Shown piece after piece: positions 1 to 11,560 of a DNA stretch of 64,000 bases. The stretch is from NCBI GenBank assembly GCA_022113835.1, contig JAILWY010000009.1:8842001-8906000 (forward strand). Direction: 5' to 3'. Both the position numbers and the translations under genes were made by a program. The stretch comes from Atopsyche davidsoni (lineage: Eukaryota; Arthropoda; Insecta; Trichoptera; Hydrobiosidae). Below the pieces are notes generated by a model. That model saw only the letters and a list, made by a program, of their open reading frames with translations. It was not told the origin of the DNA and searched no databases. How positions within the stretch are numbered: the first letter of the stretch is position 1; every line of letters begins with the position of its first letter.

Positions 1-786
1 TGTTATTTGAGAACGCGCACATTGGCGACTCGTTCTGTTATTACTCGAACCGACACAAATTTTACGAAGCGGCCGATAACGGGAATTAGCGGTGCGGAAC
101 AGGTTTGCGATATTCATATTCATCACGATAAAACGACAGGTTCACGTTATTGGAAATATGATAAACAATGGAGCGGGTCGCCTACTGCGCTGTTGCCGTT
201 TCCAATCGCAGAATCCCGGCCGACGGCAGTTTAATTAGCAGAGACGCAATTTCGGGCCGATTGTTTCCTCGAACGGCGTTTATCGTCTGAATATAATCAA
301 TATCTAAAAGTGGCTGGTCGATCGTTAGGGCCGCAGCGCACCGCGGCAGTTAGCGAGTTTTTATTATAAGGACGATTTAGTGCTCGACAGCTACTTCTGC
401 CGGAAAATACCCCCAATTGCCCGTCTAAATGTGCCTGCGGACATTATGCGGCCAGATTGGATTTTATTAGCTGAAAAAAATCATTTCTATAATGGGGTCA
501 TAGAAAATTAATCGATAAGTATGATAAAACGGCATAGAAAGTGTAAGCTTGCATGTGCTGGCTCACGCTCACCGTGTCCGTTTGATAATGGATAATTACA
601 ATTAAAAATAGTACTACAATTAAATTACACCGCAGTGTACGAGCACTGCACGGTCAGCACCGCTTACACATAATTTTGATTCGACAGGGTGGGGCGTTGT
701 TTGTCGTGGCTAATAAGAGGAATGCTGGACGTCTGCGATAGCTCTTGGCGCAATCGGCCGATGTTTGCCGCCAGGAACGACCGGAA
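1..786. other. Mixed-GC block without a supported gene
   Basis: Alternating CpG-containing and AT-rich sequence. An open frame at 7-234 on the plus strand begins at TTG rather than ATG and has no splice or polyA context, so it is not called. The composition resembles the other CpG-containing patches in the window, which are more likely regulatory than coding. Confidence 0.4.
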
Positions 787-874
787 ATGTTAGTCCAGCC
801 GGTTATTGTCGACGTCTTTCGGTCTGCGATGTTGAATTATAGCGGTCAGCAGCTCGATTTTCTACTTTGCAACA
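787..874 (+). CDS. Candidate first coding exon (unrecognised protein)
   Basis: An ATG at 787 opens 29 codons (starting MLVQPVIVDVFRSAM, ending LDFLLCN) that run into a strong 5' splice site, AACA|GTAAGTGAG, at 875. The exon would end in phase 1. The sequence is moderately GC and lacks stops. I found no downstream plus-strand exon with a matching phase: the exon at 12940 needs phase 2. No protein family is recognised. A chance open frame beside a chance GTAAGT is a real possibility. Confidence 0.2.
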
Positions 875-3239
875 GTAAGTGAGGAAAGTTAATTACGACT
901 GGGATTCTTTGTGTTTTTCTGGAGTGAAAGAATGCATTAATGCTCAGTACGAGTAAACTCGTTATTTCATTACGGTCCCTTTCTGCAGTGACAAATGACT
1001 CTAGAATACGGATTAAAATACCTCTAAGGAAACATTATTATGTGGGTAACACAGTTTAACATATACACTTCCATAAAGCCGTAAGACACTAAAATAATAT
1101 ACCTGTAAAGTAAACGTTCAATGCAATTTAGTACAGAGAGCTAACAAGCTGCCGATATTATGTAGAATTTTTAGAAAACAATCGTCTTAAATAAAATAAA
1201 CAATAATTATATTCCAGTCAATAAATACGACCTTCAATCATGCTATTATATATTACACAATAAAGTTAAAATTATAAAATCGAAAAGAAGCGAAAATATT
1301 TCCACTGTTCGTTGCGGTCAGCGCATCGTTTATATATTACAGATTGAGTAATCTGTTATCAAAATATACGTCCAAGAAAAAAGCAGTGATATGTCATGGG
1401 ATGGACCACGCTCGCTGGCGGTCGGGAGAGCTGCAGGCGGGGCAAGCGAGGCGCCCGCGGCCACCGCGCACCGTTACCTGGACGGACTCCGCAGCCTCTT
1501 CAGCCGCCAGAATGTCAAGAGTGTGCCGTTCTGAGAACCAGTACAGGCAATGACACCGTCGAGAAGCCACTCGGAATGGAATTGAATTTCGTTACGTAGA
1601 ATGAATAGACGCGAGGTTGTGAACGATAATTGCTCTTTACAGAGAAAAATTGTCGGTACGTTTTGATAACATTTTATTTTTATTGCTACGTTCCAAAAAA
1701 CGCCTTTCAAATATGTTGTGAATATTTTCATTTTGTATATCATAAAAAAAAATACCGAAATCACGATATTTGTTGGGTTTTGATGTTTTTTTTATGTTGA
1801 GTATTTCTCAAAATTAACCATGGCATTTCTAATGCAACACGATCAGTTTAAATATGACACGAAAAGAAATCACGAACACAACGACTCAACACTTTTGCTT
1901 ACTATATTTGTTACATTAGGGAAAACACATGGAAACATTTACGACATGTCTGAGGCCTTTGCTGAACGAATACGAGGTTGATTTAATCAATTTTAAATAG
2001 TTTTTGACCGACGGTTTTGTAACATAAAACAATACTAACCTATAAGTTTTACTAAATACTACAGTATTAGAATATATCTTTAGTAAAAAAACCTGATTGC
2101 TCAACTTCAAGGATAGTCGCACGCCACTGCACAAGAACTATTTGCGCCTTTTTGTATTTCACATCTCGACTGTAAAAACGTATTGTGACAATAAGTATTG
2201 GCTCATCCGCAGTCGACAAAAACAATTTCTAAGCATTACCCAATAAGCTAGTTCGTAACCTTTTCGTTTTGGTTTCTTTTTAGCTGGATTAATAAATCTC
2301 TGGGCAGATTATCCCGCAGATAATAGCATGCCAGACGTTTGGCTTAAATTTCAATTTGCATCCAGTGTATCGAGGTGGCCGTCCCGCCGAGGTTGCAGCC
2401 ATAAATTTGGGTAACTCGGTGTAAGGCTGCCCGGTCGGCGGTGGCCGGATCGGAGCGTCCTACATACCGACCTAGGTTTACAGTCAGCCCGCTAGGAGAT
2501 TAGATTGAGCCTTTGGTTATCAAGTCTATCAACCGAATATCTGATGCAGATGCTTTTGACATCACGATTTTGGTTTTTAAAAATTGAATACTTGTTTAAA
2601 CAGCATACGGTTGGCTTCAAGCGATGCAAAGGTTATTGTTAAATATCAACTGTGTTTTAACAAAAGGGCATATCAAGTAAAGTTTGTAACCAGGGTAATA
2701 AAAATAAGATTATTATATAAAATAATCAAACTACCCAAAATTGAATAAATAGTTTCCTACAAATAAAAAAAAATAGTGTTAACGTGAAAAATAAAAGAAG
2801 AAACGCAAACTTGACAAATATGTGTCTTTATATTTATATTAAGACACGTATAGTACAGTGTATGATTTATTTTGTTCTTTACAAGTATTATTGTTACCTA
2901 CAAAAACAAAAAAAATCACTATACCAAAATTTCTAATAATATACAAAAAGCCGGCTTATTAACAACAAGCCCTAACTTAAATTAAAATAGGAGCTTAAGT
3001 CCAAAAACATCCCTGAACGGTTTTTGTTTGAAATTAATTTTAAAGCATCGGACACAATCCCACTTTTTTTAGAAGCAACTCCCAACTTTTGTCTCTTGTC
3101 TCAACTTTTGGCCGCGGGATGCTCAACAGTAGACATAGCCGTTGTTGGTAGATCGCAGTTATCAGTTTGAAGAGTTGTAAAGCTGCCATATTGAGAATAC
3201 GTTACGTATTATTGATATTCAGTCACAAAGCTACTTATA
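875..3239. other. AT-rich stretch with two GC-rich patches
   Basis: Mostly AT-rich with homopolymer runs. CpG-rich patches stand out at about 1396-1510 and 2370-2510. Short open frames there have no splice or polyA support. Nothing else is recognised. Confidence 0.4.
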
Positions 3240-5230
3240 AGGTCGATTCGCAGTTAATATTCTCGCCTCTAACGTTCCCGCGTGTGCGCACGAGTCTGCT
3301 CGCTGTCGATAGCGAAGATGTCCCGCACGAGTTGTAATCCAAAGCCTTCATAAGCGCCGAGCCTGAGCGTTAGAGCCGAACACGACGGAGGCGAAGTACA
3401 ATCCCCAGGACTGTGAGAGCATTGTTATCACGGGTCGCGATGGTTCGCTATTCGCAGAACTGGGTCACAGGCTAAAGGTAACGATAGATCTAAATCTAAC
3501 CTAATGACAATGGACGCATTCGCAGAAGAATGACTTTCCACTTTACTTTATTACTAGTGCAAACAAATCGTTTTATAATTACGACTCTAATGAAATGTAT
3601 TTATTCTGGCGTTAATTAATTACTTTAATATGTCACGCAAAGGTAGTCCTTTGTAGAGGGTGACTCGAATGCGTAATGAATTCTAGCGAAATGTATCTCC
3701 GCACATACACGGTACATCACCACTCCCTCAGAATAATAATATAATATATCATAAATCCTGCAGATTACATAATAACAATAATAAACTCGACTACTGAAAT
3801 AAGTCACCAAACGGTAAAATGTTTACAGGCGACCGTAGTAAAGTATGATTCATTATTTTCTAGCGGAAAACTTTATGTGATAATGATGAGTGCTGCAGAC
3901 GACTGGTGAATTTTTCCTTGGGAAATAAACGAAGATACGATTACTTAAGATCGCCGTATACGTGGCAGTCTAGGCTGTAGGGCCAGGCTGCTGCACAGTT
4001 ATAAACGCTCTCATTACGGACAGTCTACAACGCTGACCCCCGCTCTCTATTAGGGATCACCTGGGCCCTCAGTCCGTCTCATGAGGTATCAAAGTAACGG
4101 TCGCCGACGAAGCCCCGCCGCTGCCGCGTTCTCTAGAGCCAGTTGCTTTATTGTCAACACCGAGAGTTGTGCGATTTATTAGCTCTGCCGGTGTTGCCAC
4201 ATCGGTGTAATTGGATCAGTCCGAGTTAATACATAATTGTGTGGATGTAGGCAGCCTCGGTCCGGAGCGCGATACCGAACCTCGTTATTGTCGGATACCA
4301 AATACCGCCTTTAATTAGAACCGTTCGGAGCGAGCCGCAGACGTGTCGCTCGCGCCGGCTGCATCGGGTAATGTGTGTCGGGTACCGAGCGGTGCTGTGG
4401 CGTTTAAAGATCCGATAAAAGCGAACGCCATCTCAGATTGGCGATAACTCACAGGCTCTTTATCTAAAAATCGAGAACAACAACCATAAATCAGACAGCG
4501 AACCGAACTGAAATTAATGCAAGCGAACGGCCTATAATAGACTTCCCTTCGCGATCGCGACTGAGACAGGAAGTGAACTAAAAAGGTTCAAATTTTAAGT
4601 GGACGTTTCCTACAACGGTTTTTTTTAATAAACGATAGCGCGAGCGACACAATGCGAAGAAAGCTCAAAGAGTATGTACACATGAGAATATTGGCGTTCC
4701 AAAAATAGCCCGGAATCGTCATTCCCATCGCTTGTATGCAAATAAGTGTTTGACAAGTAACAACGAAAGTATCGGATAAGCGCGACGTTCCCAGGGCCGC
4801 TCCCACACGCGCCCGCCTACGGCCGGGAGTCGCGGCCACGAGGGATACACATGCCCGCTGAACCAGGCTGTACTCTACAAAAAATAGCTCCACTGAATTA
4901 CATTATCTCGGTTCAGCGTTGATATTTCGCAACGGGAAGCGTCCAGTGCCGATATTCAACACTACGAAAATTTAGCGTCATAATTAATCACGAGGGACCT
5001 CACAGAAGCTTCGCAAAAAGACGGTTCGGTTTCGTACCGGGTTCGGGTCTTCCGGTGCGGTTTTCGGTTCGACGCGCCGGCCATTCGATCCTGGCGAGCG
5101 AGCGAGAGCCAGAAGGGACCCGCGACAACTCACCGGCCGGGGGGGGGTTTCGAGGTAGAACGTGCGCGACAGAGCAATGCGGGGGACACCTGCACGGGCG
5201 GTGAGTGCTCGATAATTTCCGGAATAAATT
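3240..5230. promoter_or_regulatory. Series of CpG-rich islands, probable regulatory DNA
   Basis: CpG-rich blocks occur at about 3240-3480, 3960-4440 and 4780-5210, separated by AT-rich DNA. At 5022-5075 there is a run of degenerate GGTTCGG-like motifs, and at 5140-5148 a G9 run. A minus-strand open frame of about 100 codons at 4588-4893 begins at GTG and has no splice context, so it is attributed to the low stop frequency of GC-rich DNA. The regulatory role is an inference from composition alone. Confidence 0.3.
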
Positions 5231-7226
5231 CTCTCTACGAATGCTCCGTCAGTTTCGAAACATGGAAATAATCCACTGAGACAATATAGCCGGAATCCCC
5301 CAACACGGTATCTCGCAATTTACGCGGAGTGCCGACTCGTGTAAGCCTGCGAGTTTTGATGTAATACTGTAAAATATGTAAGTTTGTCTTGCAGAGTGAG
5401 TTTACCCCACATTTGCTTATAGTACAAAACACTTTATAGAAGCGCTTTATTTAACTTAGAAATTCACGAAGGTGGTCTCAAAACAATAATTGGAATAACC
5501 ATTTTGTGTATATTGAATATCAAATGTTCGAGCTAAAAACGACAAGCAGTGTTTGAAAAGCTGTCACGAAAGGTACATAATACATTTAATGTTTTCATAT
5601 ATTAGGATCGAATTAGAATTACCGATTTTTCCTGAACTATTAATTTATCGAATGTCTCAATTTCTCGTAAAAATAAGGAGGCTTTCCTATGTATTTTTTC
5701 AAGGTTTTAAGGATGATTATTTTTATATTTATATAAAAAATACAAACGGGTAATACAGATAAACATTTATGTCGTGTAATACACATCAAAGAAGCTCGTT
5801 TTAATGGGGTAACGTGGGCTAAAACAACGAGGAGGGGGCATCATTGTGGCCGGTCGGAAGGAGATATTCTTAAGTCAGTCGAGCGACTGGAGCGCTTGTA
5901 GGGCTCCGGGACAAACTCCAGCCTTTGTCAGCATCAGCGGCCTTTGTGAGGGGCCTGGCTCCCTTTGCCGTACAGCTGCAGACAACTTCGCTTCACTTCT
6001 TGGATACGGGTGACTAAAACCTCCGGTGATCGAAACACCATACAGGCGCACTGACATTATACTAGCAAACAGAACGGACACAACAATTAAGCAGGAATGG
6101 TACTCGTGAGATGATATCTCATAAAAAAACAGAAGTTGAAATATAAATTATTTTTTGACATTTATGTAGTTTAATTTTGTTTTTCAAAATATTCACGTGT
6201 TTATATATTATTGAAGATAATGCGTATTTAAATTGAGCTATTGTTTAAAAAAATGTCAGTGTATGCAAATTAATGATTCATCATTTTTTAATGCAACGTA
6301 TTAAATAAAACATATGGCTTGTGTGTGTTATGATAATGATGTTCCACCGATGTTTTATCAACACTTCTTCAGGTCTCAAGTGAGTGAGAAATATATACTG
6401 AAAAAGTGTAGAACAGCCGAGCACGAATTCCAAAATTTTATTTAGTATCTATTTTATAAGAAAATAATATATATATATATATATATAATTTTATTTTAAA
6501 TAAAAGTAATTTTATCTAATATATATTAAAACTATCTATGTTAGTAACTATATAGTCGATAGAGCGCCATATGCTTACATCAAATGTTTGTGCTGTAAAA
6601 ATTTCAGATATTTACTGGCACAAACACGCTGTTTTTGCTGTAATTTATCAATACCCTTAAGTAGACACGAGAGTCATATACACGATACTTATAAACTTAT
6701 AGCATAAAACTATAAAAATATTTTTTATCACTCCCAAGACACATAATTATTTTTACTATAACGATTGTTTTTAAGTGATAAACTTGGTTCAGAATATTAT
6801 AAGGAAACAAATACGTTTTTGATATTGATAAATACTGTTCAATTAAATTATATGGTATAAATAGGCATAAAAAGTATAGTATACACATAAGTCCTGGCAT
6901 CAGACACTTCATTAAGATGGTACTTTAAGTTTTGTTTTTAGACACTGTGGTATTATGCAACCTCGTAATTTTTCTATTTTACAAGTTCAAAAAGGAACGA
7001 CTTAATATAAATACGTACAAATATGCATTTTTAAAACGTTTGCTCGGTACCCTAGATACTGTGTACTCGTGGTTATACAAAGTAGGATAATGTCCGCGTA
7101 ATTAATCTGGACGGTAGCAGGGATTATCTGTAATGCCAGTTAACAGTCGCCTCGGCTTACGACGCCAGACCTGTGGAATATCACAGTCCGTATTAAAATG
7201 AAATTACCTAGATAAAGATCACCCAG
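5231..7226. other. AT-rich stretch, one GC patch
   Basis: A GC patch at about 5815-6060 carries a short minus-strand open frame (5875-6081, TTG start) with no splice support. The remainder is AT-rich with many stops in all frames. No gene is seen. Confidence 0.4.
6467..6487. repeat. (AT)n microsatellite
   Basis: About ten uninterrupted AT units in an AT-rich context. Confidence 0.9.
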
Positions 7227-7421
7227 ATGGCCGTCGGGGGAGTGACCACCCTCGCGGGGGAGGGTGGCCCGCTCGCCAAATTAACAACGTGCGCGTTTTC
7301 CTCAAGAGCCAAGGGTGCATACAGCCTGCATGACCTGTATGACGTTGCAAAGGCTTTGAACTATGCGCTTTTGAATATCGTACAAGCGTCATGCTTTAGT
7401 TTTTTTTTATACGACATTTAA
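7227..7421 (+). CDS. Candidate small ORF, 64 residues
   Basis: A genuine ATG opens a 64-codon frame that starts MAVGGVTTLAGEGGPLAKL and ends in a phenylalanine-rich tail. The first half is GC-rich and the last part is AT-rich (a T8 run encodes Phe). The 5' part contains a perfect 8-bp hairpin, CCACCCTC (7246-7253) with GAGGGTGG (7260-7267). No splice site, polyA signal or family match is visible. The frame may be chance within a CpG patch. Confidence 0.2.
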   Translation: MAVGGVTTLAGEGGPLAKLTTCAFSSRAKGAYSLHDLYDVAKALNYALLNIVQASCFSFFLYDI

Positions 7422-8693
7422 GGTACATTAGATAGATACACTCTTAATTAACAGACTTTATCAACCATTCAAAATTCTGAAGAATTGTAATTTAAGCTTG
7501 CACAAAATGCCGACATACTATTTTCATTTCAACACTCACACGCATTTAAATAAACTAGCTAGTTTTGTTCCCTTACAGGTGGCTTATTATTATTTTTTCC
7601 TTTCGTAAATATTTTGACATGCATTGCAGCTTTGTGACATCAGTCATAGAAAATTTATTATTAGAACCTTGTATTCATCGTCTTGGGTCATATTTTGCAG
7701 GTTATTTTCTTAGGTTTTGAAAGCCTTGCAAATTATAAATAAGGTTGTCGGATATGTTATTTCCGATGTACTTATTTGTTTATGGATTTTTTTATTTATA
7801 AATATTTCAAGAAAAGCTGAACTTTATTAAAAAAAATAAATGATATACTATTGAATCGTTAATTAAAGTGGCAAACTGCGGAAATCAAGATAGTAAAGTG
7901 TTAAAAAAAAAAAAACACATCAGAGGAGATTGAAGAGTAAAGTATAAATAAGATTGGATTTTAAAGTAAACACTTTTTAATTAAACTATTTTAATCTGAA
8001 TTTAATTTTTTTTTGTTATAATAATATGAAAAGAAAATGTATTCAATACAGAATAATGAATTCAACTGATCACACAAGAAGCAGATAAGAGCTGCATATT
8101 TTGTAATATCATCAAAAACTTTCAAAATGGCTCAATGGGCGCACATTTTACCATAATCGCCGGCGATAGAAGCTTCACACTCGAGCTCTGCTCTCTTGCT
8201 CGAAGCGGCGCGGGAGGACGCGGCCCATGAATAACATATTCGAGATGATTGCGACAGATAGTGAGTAAGGGCGCTTGTAATTATTTCAGGGGATCGGCCG
8301 AGGGTTGCTCTGGCTGTGACGTATTTTAATAGGGACACCCGGAAGGAGTTTGCGCCTTAAAACGTATTACGGAATCCGAAGAGCGTTTTAGTAAAACGCG
8401 CCAGAGCGAAAAGAATTTTTAATTTATTTCTCCAATGATTTCGGTGCTACTATGCACTTGTCACATGTGTTTATAAAATGATACATGCATCGTGTTCCGA
8501 CGTATGACTTTGTAATAAAAAGTTAATTCACTTTCTAGTAAGTAAGTTTAGCGGTATTTATGGGTAAGTAGTGTTAGGGATGAATTAGATATAGATAACA
8601 TTGTGATTTTTCCGTTTTATAAATGTAAGACAGGGCTCAGTTGTTTTGTGGGTTATAACTGAAGCTGGTGAGCTAAAATGATCCAGTTTGATG
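7422..8693. other. AT-rich, then a CpG patch at 8150-8400
   Basis: Homopolymer-rich AT sequence to about 8100, followed by a CpG-containing patch with no convincing frame. Nothing further is recognised. Confidence 0.4.
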
Positions 8694-8791
8694 TATAAAA
8701 GCGAGCGAGAGTATCCACATTACCGCAGCTTGTCATCTGTCGTAAGTACTCGAAAGCAGTGTAGAGAAAAATAAACATTCGGGGAAATCCC
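8694..8791 (+). promoter_or_regulatory. TATA box candidate with a downstream kappaB-like site
   Basis: TATAAAA at 8694-8700 is followed 81 bp later by GGGGAAATCCC at 8781-8791, which fits the NF-kappaB/Rel consensus GGGRNWYYCC. Around 8745 a GTC|GTAAGTACT 5' splice consensus lies where the end of a short first exon could be. No initiator of TCAGT type is seen about 30 bp after the TATA. The kappaB motif sits in a CpG-rich block (8775-8880). Promoter status is inferred. Confidence 0.25.
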
Positions 8792-9251
8792 GGGAACCGG
8801 AGACCCGGCAGCTCTCCCCGCCTGATGAGACTCGCGGCGGGGCCGGGAGGGGTGTTTATTCTGCGGCCAGAGTGAGGGACAGAAAAAGGGTTTTTACGGA
8901 TGGCCTCACTTCCGGCATGAAGTTTTCTAGGACACTGGGCCAGATAGCGACTAACTGCAAATTGGACTTATTTTCTTAATTTAACAATTTGCTAAATTTT
9001 AAGTTACCTCTGCGAATTAGGATTTCCAGAAAATGTTGTTTTTTAACACAAATTGTACACTGTGGGCTTGAAGTACTCTGAAAGAGTGGGCTTATAGCGA
9101 AAATATATTTGTTTTAAAAATTTGTTAAGTATCTACTTCCCGTAGTCGAGAAACTCACAGACTGGCGGCGATTATTACGGTGTATCTGAGGACAGACAAA
9201 TTATACAATTTTTAAGAGGAAATTACACACAGCTAGCGAACTCGCGTTTTT

Positions 9252-9354
9252 GCCGTGTCCAGGTAATGCGCTATTATTTCACTCATTGCAGATGATACCC
9301 GTAAGTGTCTTGTTTGCTTGATTTTTTTGTAGAAAGAGCGCAACTCGGGTGAGT
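9252..9354 (+). other. Cluster of overlapping 3' and 5' splice-site motifs
   Basis: Within about 100 bp the plus strand shows CCGTGTCCAG|GTAATG (junction 9262/9263), CTCATTGCAG (ending 9291), then ATGATACCC (9292-9300), then GTAAGTGTC (9301), then TTTTTTTGTAG (ending 9332), then the 16 nt 9333-9348, then GTGAGTACA (9349). The first is a ratchet-like, zero-length exon. The 9-nt and 16-nt pieces would join as ATG ATA CCC AAA GAG CGC AAC TCG G, but the 32-nt intron between them is shorter than typical insect introns. They may be alternatives to one another or chance. Confidence 0.3.
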
Positions 9355-10460
9355 ACATTTTCATGTTTGTCACGGTGGATTCTGGGAAACATTAAAAATA
9401 ACACAAAAAATTATATTTTTTAACGGTACCATTATCATAGAGAGTCTGTAAATATTTGATCGTAACGAGCGACACGGCACTGAGTTATTACCGCGAGATG
9501 AACTCCGGCAGAAAGTCATAATAATAAAGTGAGTTATAGTCGTGTATTTGTATAATGGAAGCCTAAACAATCAAATCTTACCGTAATAATTGTGTTTGAA
9601 TTGCTGCACGAGTAATGAAAATTCAAAGAAAATTCCGTCTTTGATAATATGCTGTACTAGTCATAAAGTATATAGCGATGATTATATTTCAAATGAGTAA
9701 TTTAATCCATATACGAGACAAGATATTTAAATCGATGCTCGTGTCGAATTGAGACTACATATAATGATAGTACAGGACGCTCATGCCGAATTTAATAATC
9801 CGACATATTCGTATATGTTCATGTTATGTCTTTGATGAGACGATCAGATAATAAAAGATAAATCGATATAGAAAATAATCAATCTCTAACAAACACTTAG
9901 CCAAAAATAATGATATTTTTTAATTTCGTTTCTCAATTTAAATTGTATAGAAATTTTGAAACAAAACTGAAATAATTATTTTAAAAAATTGCCGAGATGA
10001 GTATTCATGTATTTTTACCATGGTGTAAATGTCAACTCTCGACGAAGTGATTCCTGTATGCTAAAAACCAAACTAGAGACAGACGAATGGCTTATAGACA
10101 AACGCTTTGTTACTTGATAGGGTCTAGGTGTAAGGTTAAGGTGTAAATCTGAAACCAGTAAACTCAAAACTAATTCAAGGAATGCATGAATTCAATACAT
10201 ATACTGTACGCTTAGGGATGGATATTTATGAAATACTTGCTCCTATAGAATAGATCTTGATGATTAATCGTGCAGTAAATACTGCTGAAAGGTAATGTTA
10301 AACGCAATGACACTGAATTAAAGTGTGCGGCGTGGAAGATCGTGTTCGGGTATCGCCAGTTTGTAGAGCGGCGGAGACCGCGCAGTCGAGTACGCCATGA
10401 CAATGTCACTTACAAGCCGCTGACGATGTCCACACATAAATTAGGTCCGCGTCCCGAGTG
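9355..10460. other. AT-rich non-coding stretch
   Basis: No coding, RNA or repeat signal is recognised, apart from moderately GC sequence from about 10330 that leads into the minisatellite. Confidence 0.5.
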
Positions 10461-10559
10461 CCGTCCGGGCACCGTCCGGGTACCGTCCGGGTACCGTCCG
10501 GGTACCGTCCGGGTACCGTCCGGGTACCGTCCGGGTACCGTCCGGGCGCCGCCTGGGTG
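10461..10559. repeat. 11-bp GC-rich minisatellite, about 8.5 copies
   Basis: Eight units of CCGTCCGGGTA (the first ends CA, the eighth CG) run from 10461 to 10548, followed by a degenerate ninth, CCGCCTGGGTG. Each internal junction creates GGTACC. The period is not a multiple of three, so 33 bp (three units) specifies an 11-residue repeat, and all frames are open on both strands (for example VPSGYRPGTVR on plus and RYPDGTRTVPG on minus). A minus-strand ATG frame at 10406-10678 runs through it, but I attribute its length to the repeat. Confidence 0.95.
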
Positions 10560-11369
10560 GGTACCTGGCCGGTGCCTCCGATAAGGCCCGGAATTAAGCG
10601 GGGACGCCGAGACGGCAGCGCCTGCGGGGAGCGGCCGAGCTGGAACGTCTGCATGATTACATTTCCGATTTCATCCATGATATTGGAAACGGAATGCTTT
10701 CGTTGTGCGCTCGTCGTTTTGCAAACATGCTACAAAATGCTGCAATTCTGGGAGATGCGAATCTCGGAGGTATTGAAATATTGAAGGAATACACTAACCT
10801 ACTTCCCGTTTTCCGCTGCTTGCATTTTCCTTACATTTTTTTCACAAATAAATCTCGTAAATAAATGATCCTCTCAAAAGCTATGGAATTAATAAAAAAA
10901 CAAAAAATAAATAAAACGGAACTTTGAAGATTTTGGAAGATAATAAAATTAATGAGTGCTACAGATTGCCTTATTTTAAAAACTAAACGATTTTTTCTTC
11001 CAATTCTAACAAGGTTTTTGAAAGCAAAAACTATATAAGTTGATACCAAATTTTAAATATTAAAAAAAAGAAGTAAAAAAAGTCTGTATATTGTTATATG
11101 TTGTAGACATGGTGACTGTTATATAAAAGATACAACCTTTAAAAAGTTTTGAATTCGGCCATGTTTGGCCACATTCTATTACAACTACGCACGAAAGGAC
11201 ACGACACTTGAGGCATTACATTACGTGATATTAAAAACAACGTCAACCAACACAACAAACAAAAGAAAAGTGAGAATTTTCTTTCACCGAATTACGCATC
11301 GATAGAGGTTTGGAAAGATAAATTGACACATTTTCAGGGGGTGTTTATATTTTCAGTCTCGGTGTGCAA
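10560..11369. other. Short GC flank, then AT-rich DNA
   Basis: GC-rich to about 10660, then AT-rich with A and T runs. No gene is seen. Confidence 0.4.
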
Positions 11370-11560
11370 TAACTGCACCCCGAGGCCAGGGCCGGGCGGG
11401 CGGCGCGCCCAGGGGCGGCGCAGGGCGGGTCCAGTGACGTAACGACCGACCGTGATTAATGGCAGAGCGTCCATTTTTTGTAGCCAATCACGATGGCGAT
11501 GCACAATGTAACACGACGTAAATGCTCGGCTTTATGCGAGACTACCGACGACGTATGGGG
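11370..11560. promoter_or_regulatory. CpG-rich promoter-like block
   Basis: About 60 bp of very GC-rich sequence (11385-11435, with repeated GGGCGG/GGCGCGCC-type motifs) is followed by TGACGTAA (11435-11442, a CRE-like site) and AGCCAATCA (11482-11490, a CCAAT box on the plus strand). This motif set is typical of a TATA-less promoter or enhancer. The transcript it would drive is not identified; the exon at 12940 on the same strand is a possible target. Confidence 0.35.

Noticed and set aside
10406..10678. 90-residue ATG frame with 11-residue repeats on minus
   Set aside because: Openness is explained by the minisatellite, which is open in every frame; kept only as a note under the repeat.
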